Assembly: GCF_012913485.1 (NCBI RefSeq)
Contig: NZ_CP051774.1
Location: 6,324,001-6,388,000 of the forward strand
Direction: 5' to 3'
DNA: 64,000 nt
From: Luteolibacter luteus
GTDB lineage: Bacteria > Verrucomicrobiota > Verrucomicrobiia > Verrucomicrobiales > Akkermansiaceae
The position numbers and the translations under genes were made by a program. Below, piece after piece: positions 26,588 through 34,943 of the stretch (the stretch's first letter is position 1; the number at the start of each line of letters is the position of its first letter). Below the pieces are notes generated by a model. The model searched no databases. It was not told the DNA's origin and saw only the letters and a list, made by a program, of their open reading frames with translations.

Positions 26588-27418
26588 TCACACCACCTCC
26601 ACCAGCACGGCATCGATTCTCCCGCCCTCCATGGTCTGGACTTCCTTGTAGAGCGGATTCAGCGAGCGCAGCGCGGGGACATTCCCCATGGCATCGGCGT
26701 CTTCCCCGGCCTTGGCCTTGCGGTAGCCGAATTCCTTCAAGGTCGAGCCGCTGGCATCCGAGTAAACCACGATCGTCCCCTTTTTCGGCGTGCGCGCGCG
26801 GTCCCAGGGCTGCACGACGACGATCGAGCCATCCGGGATCTTCCGCGCCATGGAGTCGCCGAAGACGCGGAGGGCATAGCAGCCTTCCGGATACTCCTTC
26901 TCCACCTCCACCGGAGCTTCCACGATGTGCGATGAAATCGGCGCGCCGGCCGCGACGCCGCCGACGAGATCGATCCAGTGGCCGCCGCCAGTACGACGGG
27001 TGCCGTAGTTCGTCAGGGCGGCCGGTGCCTCCGCGACGATCATCGGGACGATCTTCTTCTCTTCCCCCGGGGTCATCCGCACCACTTCCTCATCGCAGGT
27101 CTTGATCACCCACTCTTCCAGGGTCAGCCGCTGGGCCACGGCCGCGCGATTGTAGGTGCGGAAGGTCTGGAGATCCACCTGGATGCTGAAAATCTGCTGG
27201 TCTCCCGGCACCTCACGGATCCGCACGTCTTCGGAGCGCCGGTCATCATCCATCATCCGACCGATGCTCGTGAGGATCCCGATCGGGATATCTTGATTCG
27301 ACGAAAGCCAGTTATCCACCGTCTTCTTCTTGGTATCTCCGAATTGCGACGCCAGCCACTCGCGGCTGCGCTGCGTATTCTTTAACCAAGCTTTAATTTC
27401 GTCTTTGGACGGCTGCAT
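26588..27418 (-). CDS. Phage repressor, S24/LexA-like self-cleaving type
   Basis: The 276-residue transcription regulator holds the prophage silent by inference. The N-terminal 55 residues form a helix-turn-helix (SREWLASQFGDTKKKTVDNW). Residues 75-115 (FSIQVDLQTFRTYNRAAVAQ, then RLTLEEWVIKTCDEEV) look like an additional ribbon-helix-helix segment. The S24 protease part shows an Ala157-Gly158 cleavage site (GVAAGAP), nucleophile Ser189 (VFGDSM) and Lys228 (TLKEF). The spacing of 32 and 39 residues is close to that of LexA, so RecA-dependent induction is likely. Three operator-like palindromes lie just upstream, next to the divergent early gene. Confidence 0.9.
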   Translation of the reverse strand: MQPSKDEIKAWLKNTQRSREWLASQFGDTKKKTVDNWLSSNQDIPIGILTSIGRMMDDDRRSEDVRIREVPGDQQIFSIQVDLQTFRTYNRAAVAQRLTLEEWVIKTCDEEVVRMTPGEEKKIVPMIVAEAPAALTNYGTRRTGGGHWIDLVGGVAAGAPISSHIVEAPVEVEKEYPEGCYALRVFGDSMARKIPDGSIVVVQPWDRARTPKKGTIVVYSDASGSTLKEFGYRKAKAGEDADAMGNVPALRSLNPLYKEVQTMEGGRIDAVLVEVV

Positions 27419-27430
27419 GCCCCGTAATTA

Positions 27431-27504
27431 CCTGATTTCAGGCATTTGTCGAATCAATTTCCTCATTTCAGGTATTTTTCCATTGATTGATTCCTGATTT
27501 CGGG
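27431..27504. promoter_or_regulatory. Three operator-like palindromes between repressor and early genes
   Basis: CCTGATTTCAGG at 27431, CCTCATTTCAGG at 27461 and CCTGATTTCGGG at 27493 are three versions of one inverted repeat (CCTGA-TT-TCAGG) at 30-32 bp spacing, a lambda-like operator set. A possible rightward promoter overlaps the third: TTGATT (27487), 17-bp spacer, TATAAG (27510). Confidence 0.75.
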
Positions 27505-27516
27505 CACTTATAAGGC

Positions 27517-27744
27517 ATGTCCTCGCTGCCCGATCCCCGAACGGGATTCACCTTGGCCCTTCCTCCCATCGCGCTGAGCGAGCTGAAGGAGCCGACCAAG
27601 GACTTTCTCCTCGCGAATGCGAACCATGGCAAACCGCCGGTGGAAACCATGAAGGAACTCCTCGACCGCGGTGCCATCCGGGCCGGATTCCGGGAGGAAG
27701 GCTCAACTGATGCCTCATCTAACACGAACAAGCAAAACCCCTGA
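27517..27744 (+). CDS. Small protein, first gene right of the phage operators
   Basis: The 75-residue product MSSLPDPRTGFTLALPPIAL continues SELKEPTKDFLLANANHGKP. No DNA-binding motif is evident, though the position is that of cro. The ATG lies only two bases after a possible -10 box, so the true start or promoter may differ. Support is mainly position, length and divergent placement to the repressor. Confidence 0.5.
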   Translation: MSSLPDPRTGFTLALPPIALSELKEPTKDFLLANANHGKPPVETMKELLDRGAIRAGFREEGSTDASSNTNKQNP

Positions 27745-27831
27745 AGCCCGCGCCGTGGTCCCCATGAAAAAAGCGGGCCACCGCAGCCCTCCTCTCCCTC
27801 CCCGCTCTCCAGTCCTCAAACGATAACCAAC

Positions 27832-28092
27832 ATGACCACCAACGAACTCACGCAATGCCAGCACACGATGACGCGGCTGGATGAGATCGCCTCCGCCCCC
27901 GCCCTCACCGCCGCGCCCGTGACCACGGGCGGGCATCCCTTCACCCAGGCCCCCGGCATGGCGGAAGCCATCAAGGCCATCCGCGCCGCGCTGCCGGATG
28001 AGGTGATGAACGACATCATCGGCCGCCTGAAAAACATCGCCGCCCGCATGCGCGAGATCGTGGCAAAGACAGGGAAGGAGGTGGCAGCATGA
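27832..28092 (+). CDS. Small phage early protein
   Basis: The 86-residue product (MTTNELTQCQHTMTRLDEIA start, IGRLKNIAARMREIVAKTGK end) is mostly helical and is not recognised. Its stop overlaps the start of the YqaJ exonuclease gene (ATGA), so it belongs to the early recombination operon and may be an accessory factor. Confidence 0.65.
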   Translation: MTTNELTQCQHTMTRLDEIASAPALTAAPVTTGGHPFTQAPGMAEAIKAIRAALPDEVMNDIIGRLKNIAARMREIVAKTGKEVAA

Positions 28093-28934
28093 AGATCATC
28101 CCATGCAAGCAACGCTCGCCGGAATGGTTCGCGGCCCGCGCGTCCTGCGTGATCACCGCCAGCCGGATGACCCCGGCCTGCGCGCCGGAGATGAAGGTGC
28201 GCCTGACAAAGGCGGAGCTCTGCGAGGAGCTGGATCGCCATGACATCGAGTATTCGCCAGAGGCGACGAATGCGGAGCTGGAGGCCCTGCTGCCGGAGCC
28301 GGAGAGCTATCGCAGCATGAGCGAGGTGGATCGCAAGAACCGCGAGATCCTCATCGCGCGCCGCCTGGCGGAGCCGATCTATCAGAATGCCTCGCTTTCC
28401 GGCGCGGCCTGGTTGATCCACCTGCGCGACAAGGAGGAGCGTGCGCTTGATTTCAATCCCGCGGTGCAACGCGGCATCGCGCTGGAGGAGGAGGCGCGCA
28501 CGGCCTACGCCTCCCTCACCGGGTGCTCCGGGAAGGAGGTGGGCTTCATCCTGCATGACAGCGGCGGCTTCGGTGCCTCGCCGGACCTGCTGGTCCCGGA
28601 TGCCGCGTCGCCTCATGGTTTCTCGCATGGTGCGGAGATCAAGTGCCCGGTGCCGGAGGTCCACATCGAGTGGCTGCTCGCCGGGACGCTGCCGGAGAAG
28701 CATCGCCTGCAGGTGCATGGCTCGATGGCCGTGACCGGGCTCAGCCGCTGGGATTTCTTCAGCTACTGCCCGGGCGAGCCGCCGCTGCACGTCATCGTGA
28801 TGCGGGATGAGTTCACGGAGCAATTGGTGGCCGGGCTGCTGCTGCTGCATCGCGAATACATGGCGGCGCAGGACAAGCTGGCCGCGCTGTGGGATGCGGC
28901 GTTTCCCTGCGACGGGAAGGAGGTGGCCGCATGA
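28089..28934 (+). CDS. YqaJ-family viral recombinase / exonuclease with HeH/SAP-like insert
   Basis: The 281-residue lambda-exonuclease-like protein would resect double-stranded ends for phage recombination. The YqaJ signature starts the protein (QRSPEWFAARASCVITASRM). The PD-(D/E)xK core is visible as GASPDLLV (about 164-171) and AEIKCPVPEVH (about 182). Between the two parts, residues 38-68 (LTKAELCEELDRHDIEYSPE, then ATNAELEALL) look like an inserted HeH/SAP-type DNA-binding helix pair, unusual for this family. It is coupled by four-base overlaps to the genes on both sides. A RecT/Erf annealing partner is not seen nearby. Confidence 0.85.
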   Translation: MKIIPCKQRSPEWFAARASCVITASRMTPACAPEMKVRLTKAELCEELDRHDIEYSPEATNAELEALLPEPESYRSMSEVDRKNREILIARRLAEPIYQNASLSGAAWLIHLRDKEERALDFNPAVQRGIALEEEARTAYASLTGCSGKEVGFILHDSGGFGASPDLLVPDAASPHGFSHGAEIKCPVPEVHIEWLLAGTLPEKHRLQVHGSMAVTGLSRWDFFSYCPGEPPLHVIVMRDEFTEQLVAGLLLLHREYMAAQDKLAALWDAAFPCDGKEVAA

Positions 28935-29167
28935 GGGCGGACCCCTGCAATGAACGCCACCACCTGCGCCGGAATCGGGGGTGCTGGCAACTCCGCTTCA
29001 CCCTGAAGACGGAGCACAACATGGTGGGCCGGCGCGTGGTCTGCGGCCTGAACACGCATGATGAAGACGAGGCGCGCGTGCGAAGGGACATCGTCCTGCG
29101 CGCGCTGTCGAAGGCAGACCTGTTAGAAATGCACAGCGACATGGCGGAGGTGATGGAGAAGGAGTGA
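28931..29167 (+). CDS. Small protein resembling an arm-type DNA-binding domain
   Basis: The 78-residue product (NRGCWQLRFTLKTEHNMVGR, then RVVCGLNTHDEDEARVRRDI) shows the W-x-LRFTL...GT-x-EAR-x-RD layout of N-terminal arm-binding domains of tyrosine recombinases, without any catalytic domain. It could be a stand-alone DNA-binding protein or recombination directionality factor; this is speculative. The start at 28931 overlaps the YqaJ stop. Confidence 0.6.
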   Translation: MRADPCNERHHLRRNRGCWQLRFTLKTEHNMVGRRVVCGLNTHDEDEARVRRDIVLRALSKADLLEMHSDMAEVMEKE

Positions 29168-29180
29168 CGCGGGGGTCACG

Positions 29181-29466
29181 GGCTCCGCAGGAGCGGACTA
29201 ACTAGAATGTAGCGGCGCTCTATGAGCGTCGGTGATTGGCGGCACGGGCCGCATCCATCGATTATCAATGGGTCATTCAAGGTAGGGACAAGCGCCCTCG
29301 CTCGTCCGCGAATGGTTCCTTGCTGTTAGGCCGCTCCCTCGGTCGGCCGGGGCGTCCGGCCCTACCATTGGATGGCGAATGGAGCATCCCCCGATGCGGC
29401 CGATGCCGCGATCATCCGACGCTCATAGAGCGCCGCTACATTTTGTCCTGAACGCTCCTGCGGAGC
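29181..29466. repeat. Repeat locus R2 (forward), R3, R2 (reverse)
   Basis: A forward R2 unit (29181-29255), a long R3 unit (29278-29368) and a reverse R2 unit (29389-29466) form a mirror-type locus without an R1 centre, between two phage early genes. Confidence 0.93.
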
Positions 29467-29576
29467 ACGGCTTCTTGCCACCATCACTCTTGCGACGTTT
29501 CCACGATGCGACCTCCTGCCTCAATCACATCACTCCATCTCTTCCTTACTCTCCTCTTATCCCAGCTTTCCCTTCC

Positions 29577-30431
29577 ATGAATTGGATCAATCTCAATGTC
29601 ACCTTCCTCGATTCCGAGGAGTTCATCAGTGCCACGCCGGTGCAGCGCGCGACCTGGCTTTGCCTGCTACGCTACTGCGCCGGCCAGGAGAACAGCGGCC
29701 GCATCGAGGGCGCGAAGCTTTGGAAGGATCGCATGTGGCTGCAGGTGGTGCGCGTTCGCTTGCGCGAGATCACGGTAGGCGAGTGCAGGCTGTGGGAATG
29801 GCAAGGTGATGATCTCGTCGTGAACTTCTATCCGACCGAGAAGGAAGCAGAAGTGCGCAAAAAACGCACGCAGGGCTCACTCGGCGGAAGAGGCCGGACA
29901 TTGAAAAAACAAGCAGTTGCAGCGGGCATGGGAGATGAATCCGGAAACCACATGGTTTCCGGTACGGAAACCACGTGCTTGGATTCTGCTTCAAGGGAAA
30001 GAGAAGAGGAAGGGAAGGAGAAAAGGAAAGGGAAAGGAATGGAAATGGAAGATACCCCCAAGCCCCCAAAGGGGGATCGGGTATCCATCCCTGCCGATGA
30101 AGCAGACGAGGAAGCCCCTACCCTGCCCCGACGTTGGCGGCTGATCCCCCGCTCGGAGCGGAAGAACCACCGGGTGCACCGGAACAATGTCGTGATGCAA
30201 CGCATCGGCACATGGTTCGGCCGCAGACCGGAGAGCTTGTGGAACGTGGCGGAAGGACTGGCGCTGACGCAACTGGACCCGCCGCGGGGTGATGTCGATC
30301 TGTTAGAGCGCTACTACCTGGCACCGCTCGACCGGACCGCTGACTACCGGCGGAGGGACCTGCTGTCGCTTTTGAGCCATTGGCATGCCGAGCTCGACCG
30401 GGCGCGGATCTGGGAGGCGGAGGGAGGTTGA
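29577..30431 (+). CDS. Phage replication-region protein
   Basis: The 284-residue protein starts MNWINLNVTFLDSEEFISAT, followed by PVQRATWLCLLRYCAGQENS, a winged-helix-like start common in phage replication-initiation and DnaD-type proteins. A charged linker (EREEEGKEKRKGKGMEMEDT) separates it from a C-terminal helical domain (TPKPPKGD to HWHAELDRARIWEAEGG). Being next to the replicative helicase gene, it may be the initiator or helicase loader (inference). The frame is open further upstream through repeat DNA; the ATG at 29577 follows a pyrimidine-rich leader. Confidence 0.7.
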   Translation: MNWINLNVTFLDSEEFISATPVQRATWLCLLRYCAGQENSGRIEGAKLWKDRMWLQVVRVRLREITVGECRLWEWQGDDLVVNFYPTEKEAEVRKKRTQGSLGGRGRTLKKQAVAAGMGDESGNHMVSGTETTCLDSASREREEEGKEKRKGKGMEMEDTPKPPKGDRVSIPADEADEEAPTLPRRWRLIPRSERKNHRVHRNNVVMQRIGTWFGRRPESLWNVAEGLALTQLDPPRGDVDLLERYYLAPLDRTADYRRRDLLSLLSHWHAELDRARIWEAEGG

Positions 30432-30619
30432 AAGCAGAGCTCCGGGTGATCGGTGAACAGGGGTAGAAGCCCCCAAGCGAAGACCGCCCGCCGATCATCA
30501 CTGCTATTTGCGAAGCTGCTCACCGATCCGACAAGCTCACGCCTTCTCCCTGCTCCCTCCCCGCGCGCCCTGCCTTTCCACTGATCACTGACTACTGATC
30601 ACTTGGCACTCTGCCTTTT
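30432..30619. other. Intergenic spacer in phage replication region
   Basis: 188 bp with no gene, repeat copy or clear hairpin. It is pyrimidine-rich near its right end (CTTCTCCCTGCTCCCTCCCC) and has CACTGATCACTGACTACTGA short direct repeats around 30580-30600. Confidence 0.4.
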
Positions 30620-31969
30620 ATGCTCCCCCTTCCCCACGCCCTAGGCCCGGAGAAATCCGTGCTCTCCAGCCTGATGAAAAGTCCGGATCTCCTCGCGGAG
30701 CATTCGCTGGATCCGCAGATCTTCCATGTGCCGGCGCACCGCATCCTGTATCAGCGGATGAAGGGGCTGGAGGAAGTGGAGCTCATCAGCTTCATCGAGG
30801 GCCTGCGGGTTGCCGGGCTGCTGGAAAATATCGGCGGGCCCGCGGCGATCACGGATATCTACACCTACGCTCCCAGTTCCTCGCATTTCGAAAGCCACCT
30901 CGGCCTGCTCCGGGATCGCCATGCACGGCGCGTGGCGATTGCGGCATGTGCGGCAGCGGTGGAGGCGGCGAATGATTGTGCGGACGATGGCGCTTTCCTC
31001 CGGGCGCTGGGCGGGCCGATCACGAATGTCTTCGACATCGCCACCGCTGCGACGCCGCCGAAGGATACGAAGGCGCTGGCACGGGAGTTCTTGGAAACTT
31101 TCGAGGCGAAGGTGGCCGGGAGGCTTTTGCCAATGGGTCTGGCCACGGGCATCCCGGAGATCGACCGGGCGCTGCGCGGCCTGCATCCGCAGCACATGGG
31201 CGTGATCTCCGCGCGCTCCGGCGGCGGGAAGTCGACGATGGCCACGCAGATTGCCGCGAACCTGGCGACGGATGGGATCGGCGTGCTTTATCTCATCCTG
31301 GAGCGGACCGAGCAGAGTGCCTTCCAGCGCAGCGTGATTCAGACCGCGCGGATCCATCATGCCGCGGTGATCGATCCCGCGGGTTATGCCGCGGCGCAGG
31401 GTCATGCAAAGCCGGATCACGCGACGCTGCTGGCGATCCGGGATGCGATCACGAAGCTGGTGGATGCGAATTTTCACATCCGCAAGCCGCCGAACCGCAG
31501 GCTATCGACGCAGTGCGCGGAAATCCGCCGCTATGTGCGGCTGCATGGCGTGAAGGTGGTGTTCGTCGACCAGATCGGCCTGATCCGCGGGGAGCGACAG
31601 CGCGGCGATACCGAGGAGGTCGAGCGGCGCGGGGTTTCGAATACGCTGCAGGAGCTGGCGCATGAACTCGGGATCACGGTGGTGGTGCTTTCGCAAGTCA
31701 CCGATGAGATCGATACCAAGGGCGCGCGGGCGATCGAGGAAGATGCGGACTGGTGGCTTCACATCGCGCAGGAGCGGGACAAGAAGAAGCCGGACTTCGG
31801 CGAGCACCAGCATGTGCTGATCGCGAAGGACAGCCACAATGGCATGGCGGGAGAACGGCTGCCGCTGGTGCTGGATCACGCGACCCTGCGCTTCGTGCAC
31901 GGCGCGCCGAAGGAGAAGGAGGAGGTCATGAAAGGACGCGGGGTGTTCGCGATGGGGAAAGCGAGGTGA
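30620..31969 (+). CDS. DnaB-type replicative helicase (phage)
   Basis: The 449-residue hexameric DNA helicase would unwind DNA at phage forks. The N-terminal DnaB domain (EKSVLSSLMKSPDLLAEHSL) pairs with a RecA-like C-terminal domain. Walker A is SARSGGGKST (about 196-205), preceded by TGIPEIDRALRGL; Walker B is VKVVFVDQIGLI, followed by TVVVLSQVTDEI (H3) and the DNA-binding/arginine region. Length and motif order are complete. A host DnaB would have a longer linker; the neighbours (YqaJ, phage replication protein) make this the phage copy. Confidence 0.9.
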   Translation: MLPLPHALGPEKSVLSSLMKSPDLLAEHSLDPQIFHVPAHRILYQRMKGLEEVELISFIEGLRVAGLLENIGGPAAITDIYTYAPSSSHFESHLGLLRDRHARRVAIAACAAAVEAANDCADDGAFLRALGGPITNVFDIATAATPPKDTKALAREFLETFEAKVAGRLLPMGLATGIPEIDRALRGLHPQHMGVISARSGGGKSTMATQIAANLATDGIGVLYLILERTEQSAFQRSVIQTARIHHAAVIDPAGYAAAQGHAKPDHATLLAIRDAITKLVDANFHIRKPPNRRLSTQCAEIRRYVRLHGVKVVFVDQIGLIRGERQRGDTEEVERRGVSNTLQELAHELGITVVVLSQVTDEIDTKGARAIEEDADWWLHIAQERDKKKPDFGEHQHVLIAKDSHNGMAGERLPLVLDHATLRFVHGAPKEKEEVMKGRGVFAMGKAR

Positions 31970-31997
31970 TCCGGGGAAAGGGATGGCGGGAGGGCCG

Positions 31998-32212
31998 TGC
32001 TCCGCAGGAGCGGTCTAACAGGGATGTAGCGTCGGTCTATGAGCGTCGGTCTATGAGCGTCGGTCTATGAGCGTCGGTCTATGAGCGTCGGTGATTGGCG
32101 GCATCGGCCGCATCGGGGGATGCCCGGCTCACGCTCCATCGGAGCGATCCAAAGGAAAATGTAGCGTCGGTCTATGACCGTCGCAAACTCGCGGCACGAG
32201 CCGCATCGGGGG
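31998..32212 (+). repeat. R2 array, 2 units (forward), one with internal 14-bp tandem
   Basis: The first unit contains four tandem copies of GTCGGTCTATGAGC (32031-32086), an internal expansion of the R2 dyad; the second starts at 32132. Confidence 0.95.
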
Positions 32213-32232
32213 ATTGTCGATCCGCCATTCGA

Positions 32233-32283
32233 AGGTAGGGACGAGCAACTCGCTTGTCCGCGAATGGTCGCTTGTGGTTAGGC
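32233..32283 (+). repeat. R3 unit (forward)
   Basis: GAAGGTAGGGACGAGCAACT with TCGCTTGTCCGCGAATGGTC, ending GTTAGGCC. Confidence 0.88.
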
Positions 32284-32313
32284 CAGCTCACAAGTTCCAG
32301 CCGATCCGGTCTG

Positions 32314-32605
32314 GTTGCCCGGAGGGCATGCAGCCAATAGCCGGTGGTCGAGCGCAGCGAAAACCGCCGGTAGGTCCGCGTATGAGATTGAACCCCGCAT
32401 GGGGTTCCAGCGATGTGCCCGGATTCCCGGATGAAGTTCGCAGAGTCGGTGATGCCCATATGGCTTCCGATAGCTGGGGAAGGTGGATCTTGAGGTGTTT
32501 CCCGCGCGCCGGAACCCCTGCCGGGGTTCGATGTCACTTCTCGCCATACCGGTGGTTTTCGCTGCGCTCGACCACCGGCTATTGGCTATTTGCCCTCCGG
32601 GCAAT
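32314..32605 (+). repeat. R1 REPIN-like element, copy 11 (forward)
   Basis: Full copy with one arm mutated in its stem (AAAACCGCCGG). It is the centre of the mirror locus 31998-32722 that separates the helicase gene from a host-type PEP-CTERM gene. Confidence 0.95.
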
Positions 32606-32646
32606 GAGACCGGACCAGTTGAACTTGTTAGAAAATCGATGATCCA

Positions 32647-32722
32647 TCGATGCGGCTGGTGCCGCGAGAGTCCGACGCTCATAGAGCGCCGCTAAATTTT
32701 CTTTTGGACCGCTCCTGCGGAG
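32647..32722 (-). repeat. R2 unit (reverse)
   Basis: A reverse unit with CGCTAAATTTT for CGCTACATTTT closes the mirror locus. No gene is supported in 31970-32762. Confidence 0.93.
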
Positions 32723-32762
32723 CGTGGTGGGTGGATCTCACGGTGCATCGACCGCCCAGCAC

Positions 32763-33437
32763 TTATGACCTTACGCGCCGGCGGCGCAGCAGGAGGCCGG
32801 AGCTCCCGAGCAGAAGCAGGGCGCTGGAGGGTTCGGGGACCAATACGACTTGCCCCATGACCGCGGAGACAATATTAGAAGGATTGGTCCCTTGGAACAG
32901 ATAAAGAGGTGCGCCATCGAGCGTAGGAAGGAAAGCTTCGTATTCCGGAAGAGAGCCAGGGCTCATAGGCTGGATCCAGCCATTCCCGGTGAGCGTCCAT
33001 GACATTGCGGCTCCGGGCGGCACATCGAGGACGCCATTTCCTTCTCCATCGAAGACGACGATTTCTCCCAGATAGCTCAAGATCTCCAGAGTGCCTGGCT
33101 CCTCCCCTGACAGAGCGACGCCAATGCCGCTCGGCAGATAGTGACTGAACCCGACATCGTACCCATCCTCCCCGGTGCTGGAAGTCCCGACGGTGAGGAT
33201 ATCCCCCATCCCCATACCATATCCCGTGGTTCCGATGCCGGTGCCAATGTAAAAGAAAGGACTGCCGTTCCCTCCATTCAGCGGGATGTAGGCTGTCGTG
33301 AAAGACCCGGAGAAAGAATAAGTCCGATCCCAGGTATTGATCGTCATCGTAAGAGCGGCGTCTGCCGCAGTGACGAGGGATAGGAAACCGGCGAGACCGA
33401 GGGCCAGCGCTGAGGAAGAGGATGTAAGCTTGTTCAT
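32763..33437 (-). CDS. PEP-CTERM exported protein within the phage region
   Basis: The 224-residue protein starts MNKLTSSSSALALGLAGFLS, a signal peptide ending near TAADA, has a beta-rich body, and ends VVLVPEPSSALLLLGSSGLL with the tail LRRRRVRS, a PEP-CTERM sorting signal. It is a host-type gene by family. Its place between phage helicase and terminase means either a host insertion into the prophage or a composite region. The start at 33437 was chosen by the signal peptide. Confidence 0.82.
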   Translation of the reverse strand: MNKLTSSSSALALGLAGFLSLVTAADAALTMTINTWDRTYSFSGSFTTAYIPLNGGNGSPFFYIGTGIGTTGYGMGMGDILTVGTSSTGEDGYDVGFSHYLPSGIGVALSGEEPGTLEILSYLGEIVVFDGEGNGVLDVPPGAAMSWTLTGNGWIQPMSPGSLPEYEAFLPTLDGAPLYLFQGTNPSNIVSAVMGQVVLVPEPSSALLLLGSSGLLLRRRRVRS

Positions 33438-33563
33438 GGAAGGGCGGGCGCTACCTAACATCCCATCAACAATGAGACAACTCTATTTCCAGATCCCCAT
33501 GAAATCCCCCCCCCGGACCGCCATGGTCCCGCGAGGCGCTTGACCCTGCCTTGATCTAAAGCC

Positions 33564-34907
33564 TCAGTAGCGAAGCTCCAGACCGAGGGTGATGAGATCG
33601 ATCTCTTCCTTCGCGACCGGGGTTTCGCCCTTCTGATACTCGCCGGAGAAGCCGACATAATCATTCACCCAATAGGTGAGGCTCACGTTCCACATGTCCG
33701 AGTAGCCGCCATCACCGGAAAAGGCATCGAGGAACTTGTAGCCGACATTCAGGACCAGCGGTGACTTTTCCGGCATCCCCTTCTCACGGAAGAGACCGAG
33801 GCTGAAGCTGGCATCCAGGCCGGCGCGGAGCCAATCGTCATCCAGCTTCCGCTTCGAATAGGGACTGGTCGCGTGGGTTTCGCTATAGTCGATCAGGCCC
33901 TTCAAGCCGATCTTATAACTGGCGGAATTCCCGGCAAAGAACTGCCAATCGTTGAGATAAAGCCCCTTTCTTCCCGTGCCTAAGGCGGCTCCGCGGAACG
34001 AGAGCGATGCGGTGCCGCCCCAGATGGCCCCATCGAAGTCGGTATCGGTCTGATAGTAGGGCTCCAGGATTGTCGTCCAGTATCCCTTCGCCCCGCCGGT
34101 ATCCCAGTAGAAAGGCGCGCTGAACTTCAGCTCATCCACATCCGATTTCCCGGCGCCCTGCTGCTCCTGGATATTCCAGGAAACCGCCGGAGCCACGCCG
34201 ATGCGGTAGTCGGTGCCCGAGCTCTTCTCAACCGCGCGGACGAAGGGCATGTAGAGCACGCCCTCGGAATTCCATGCGCCGCTGCCGTCCTTCAGGCGGT
34301 TGTCGCTATAGGCAATCTTCGCACCCTTGGCGTCCCTGATCTTTTCATCAGGCCCATCAAGCTGAAGCCCGTTCGAGCGGGTATTGATATCCCCCGTCGT
34401 GCGCCTGAGACGGAAGGGGCCGACGGAATTGCCATGGGAATAGAGCAGGTCCTCGGGATCGATCGGCTTCGAGCGTGCGGCGAGCGCTTTCTCCTGCTCC
34501 AGGCGGTCCCGCACGGTGGGGCCGAATTGGTAGGCCTGCCGCGTCGCGGAATCGATCTTCTCGGTTTGGCTGATGGGCTCGGTGATGGGCGGGATCTTTT
34601 CGTAGCGAGGCCGCGCGTCGTATTTCTCCAGCTTGGTCTCGTCATCCAGAAGCTTGCGGAGCGCCGCCGCATTGTAGGGCGGCTTGCCGAGGTGCCGCTC
34701 GACATAGCTGACATGCACGATCACGGCCTCGCGCTTCGCGGCGAGGGTCTTGAACTCACCTTGCTTCTTCGAAAGCTTGATGAGGTAGTCATAGGTTTGC
34801 TCTTCGCTGAGCGAGGCATATTCGCCGATATCGATCTTATCGGCGGCGAGGAGCGGATGCGGACAAGCGAGGGCGACGAGGGCGGTCGCGATGAGCGGGG
34901 ATTTCAT
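33564..34907 (-). CDS. Outer-membrane beta-barrel protein
   Basis: The 447-residue protein has a signal peptide (MKSPLIATALVALACPHPLL, then AADK), an N-terminal charged helical region (about 30-165) and a barrel of alternating strands in the C-terminal 280 residues (YWTTILEPYYQTDTDFDGAI, GGTASLSFRGAALG, SYKIGLKGLIDYSET). It ends with the aromatic residue of GLELRY, as expected for BAM-assembled outer-membrane proteins. The substrate is unknown. It lies in the same direction as the H1-like gene upstream, 36 bp apart, so the two may share a transcript. Confidence 0.78.
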   Translation of the reverse strand: MKSPLIATALVALACPHPLLAADKIDIGEYASLSEEQTYDYLIKLSKKQGEFKTLAAKREAVIVHVSYVERHLGKPPYNAAALRKLLDDETKLEKYDARPRYEKIPPITEPISQTEKIDSATRQAYQFGPTVRDRLEQEKALAARSKPIDPEDLLYSHGNSVGPFRLRRTTGDINTRSNGLQLDGPDEKIRDAKGAKIAYSDNRLKDGSGAWNSEGVLYMPFVRAVEKSSGTDYRIGVAPAVSWNIQEQQGAGKSDVDELKFSAPFYWDTGGAKGYWTTILEPYYQTDTDFDGAIWGGTASLSFRGAALGTGRKGLYLNDWQFFAGNSASYKIGLKGLIDYSETHATSPYSKRKLDDDWLRAGLDASFSLGLFREKGMPEKSPLVLNVGYKFLDAFSGDGGYSDMWNVSLTYWVNDYVGFSGEYQKGETPVAKEEIDLITLGLELRY

Positions 34908-34943
34908 GCGGGTGGGTGCAGGGAGGAAGGATGACTTGGAGCC

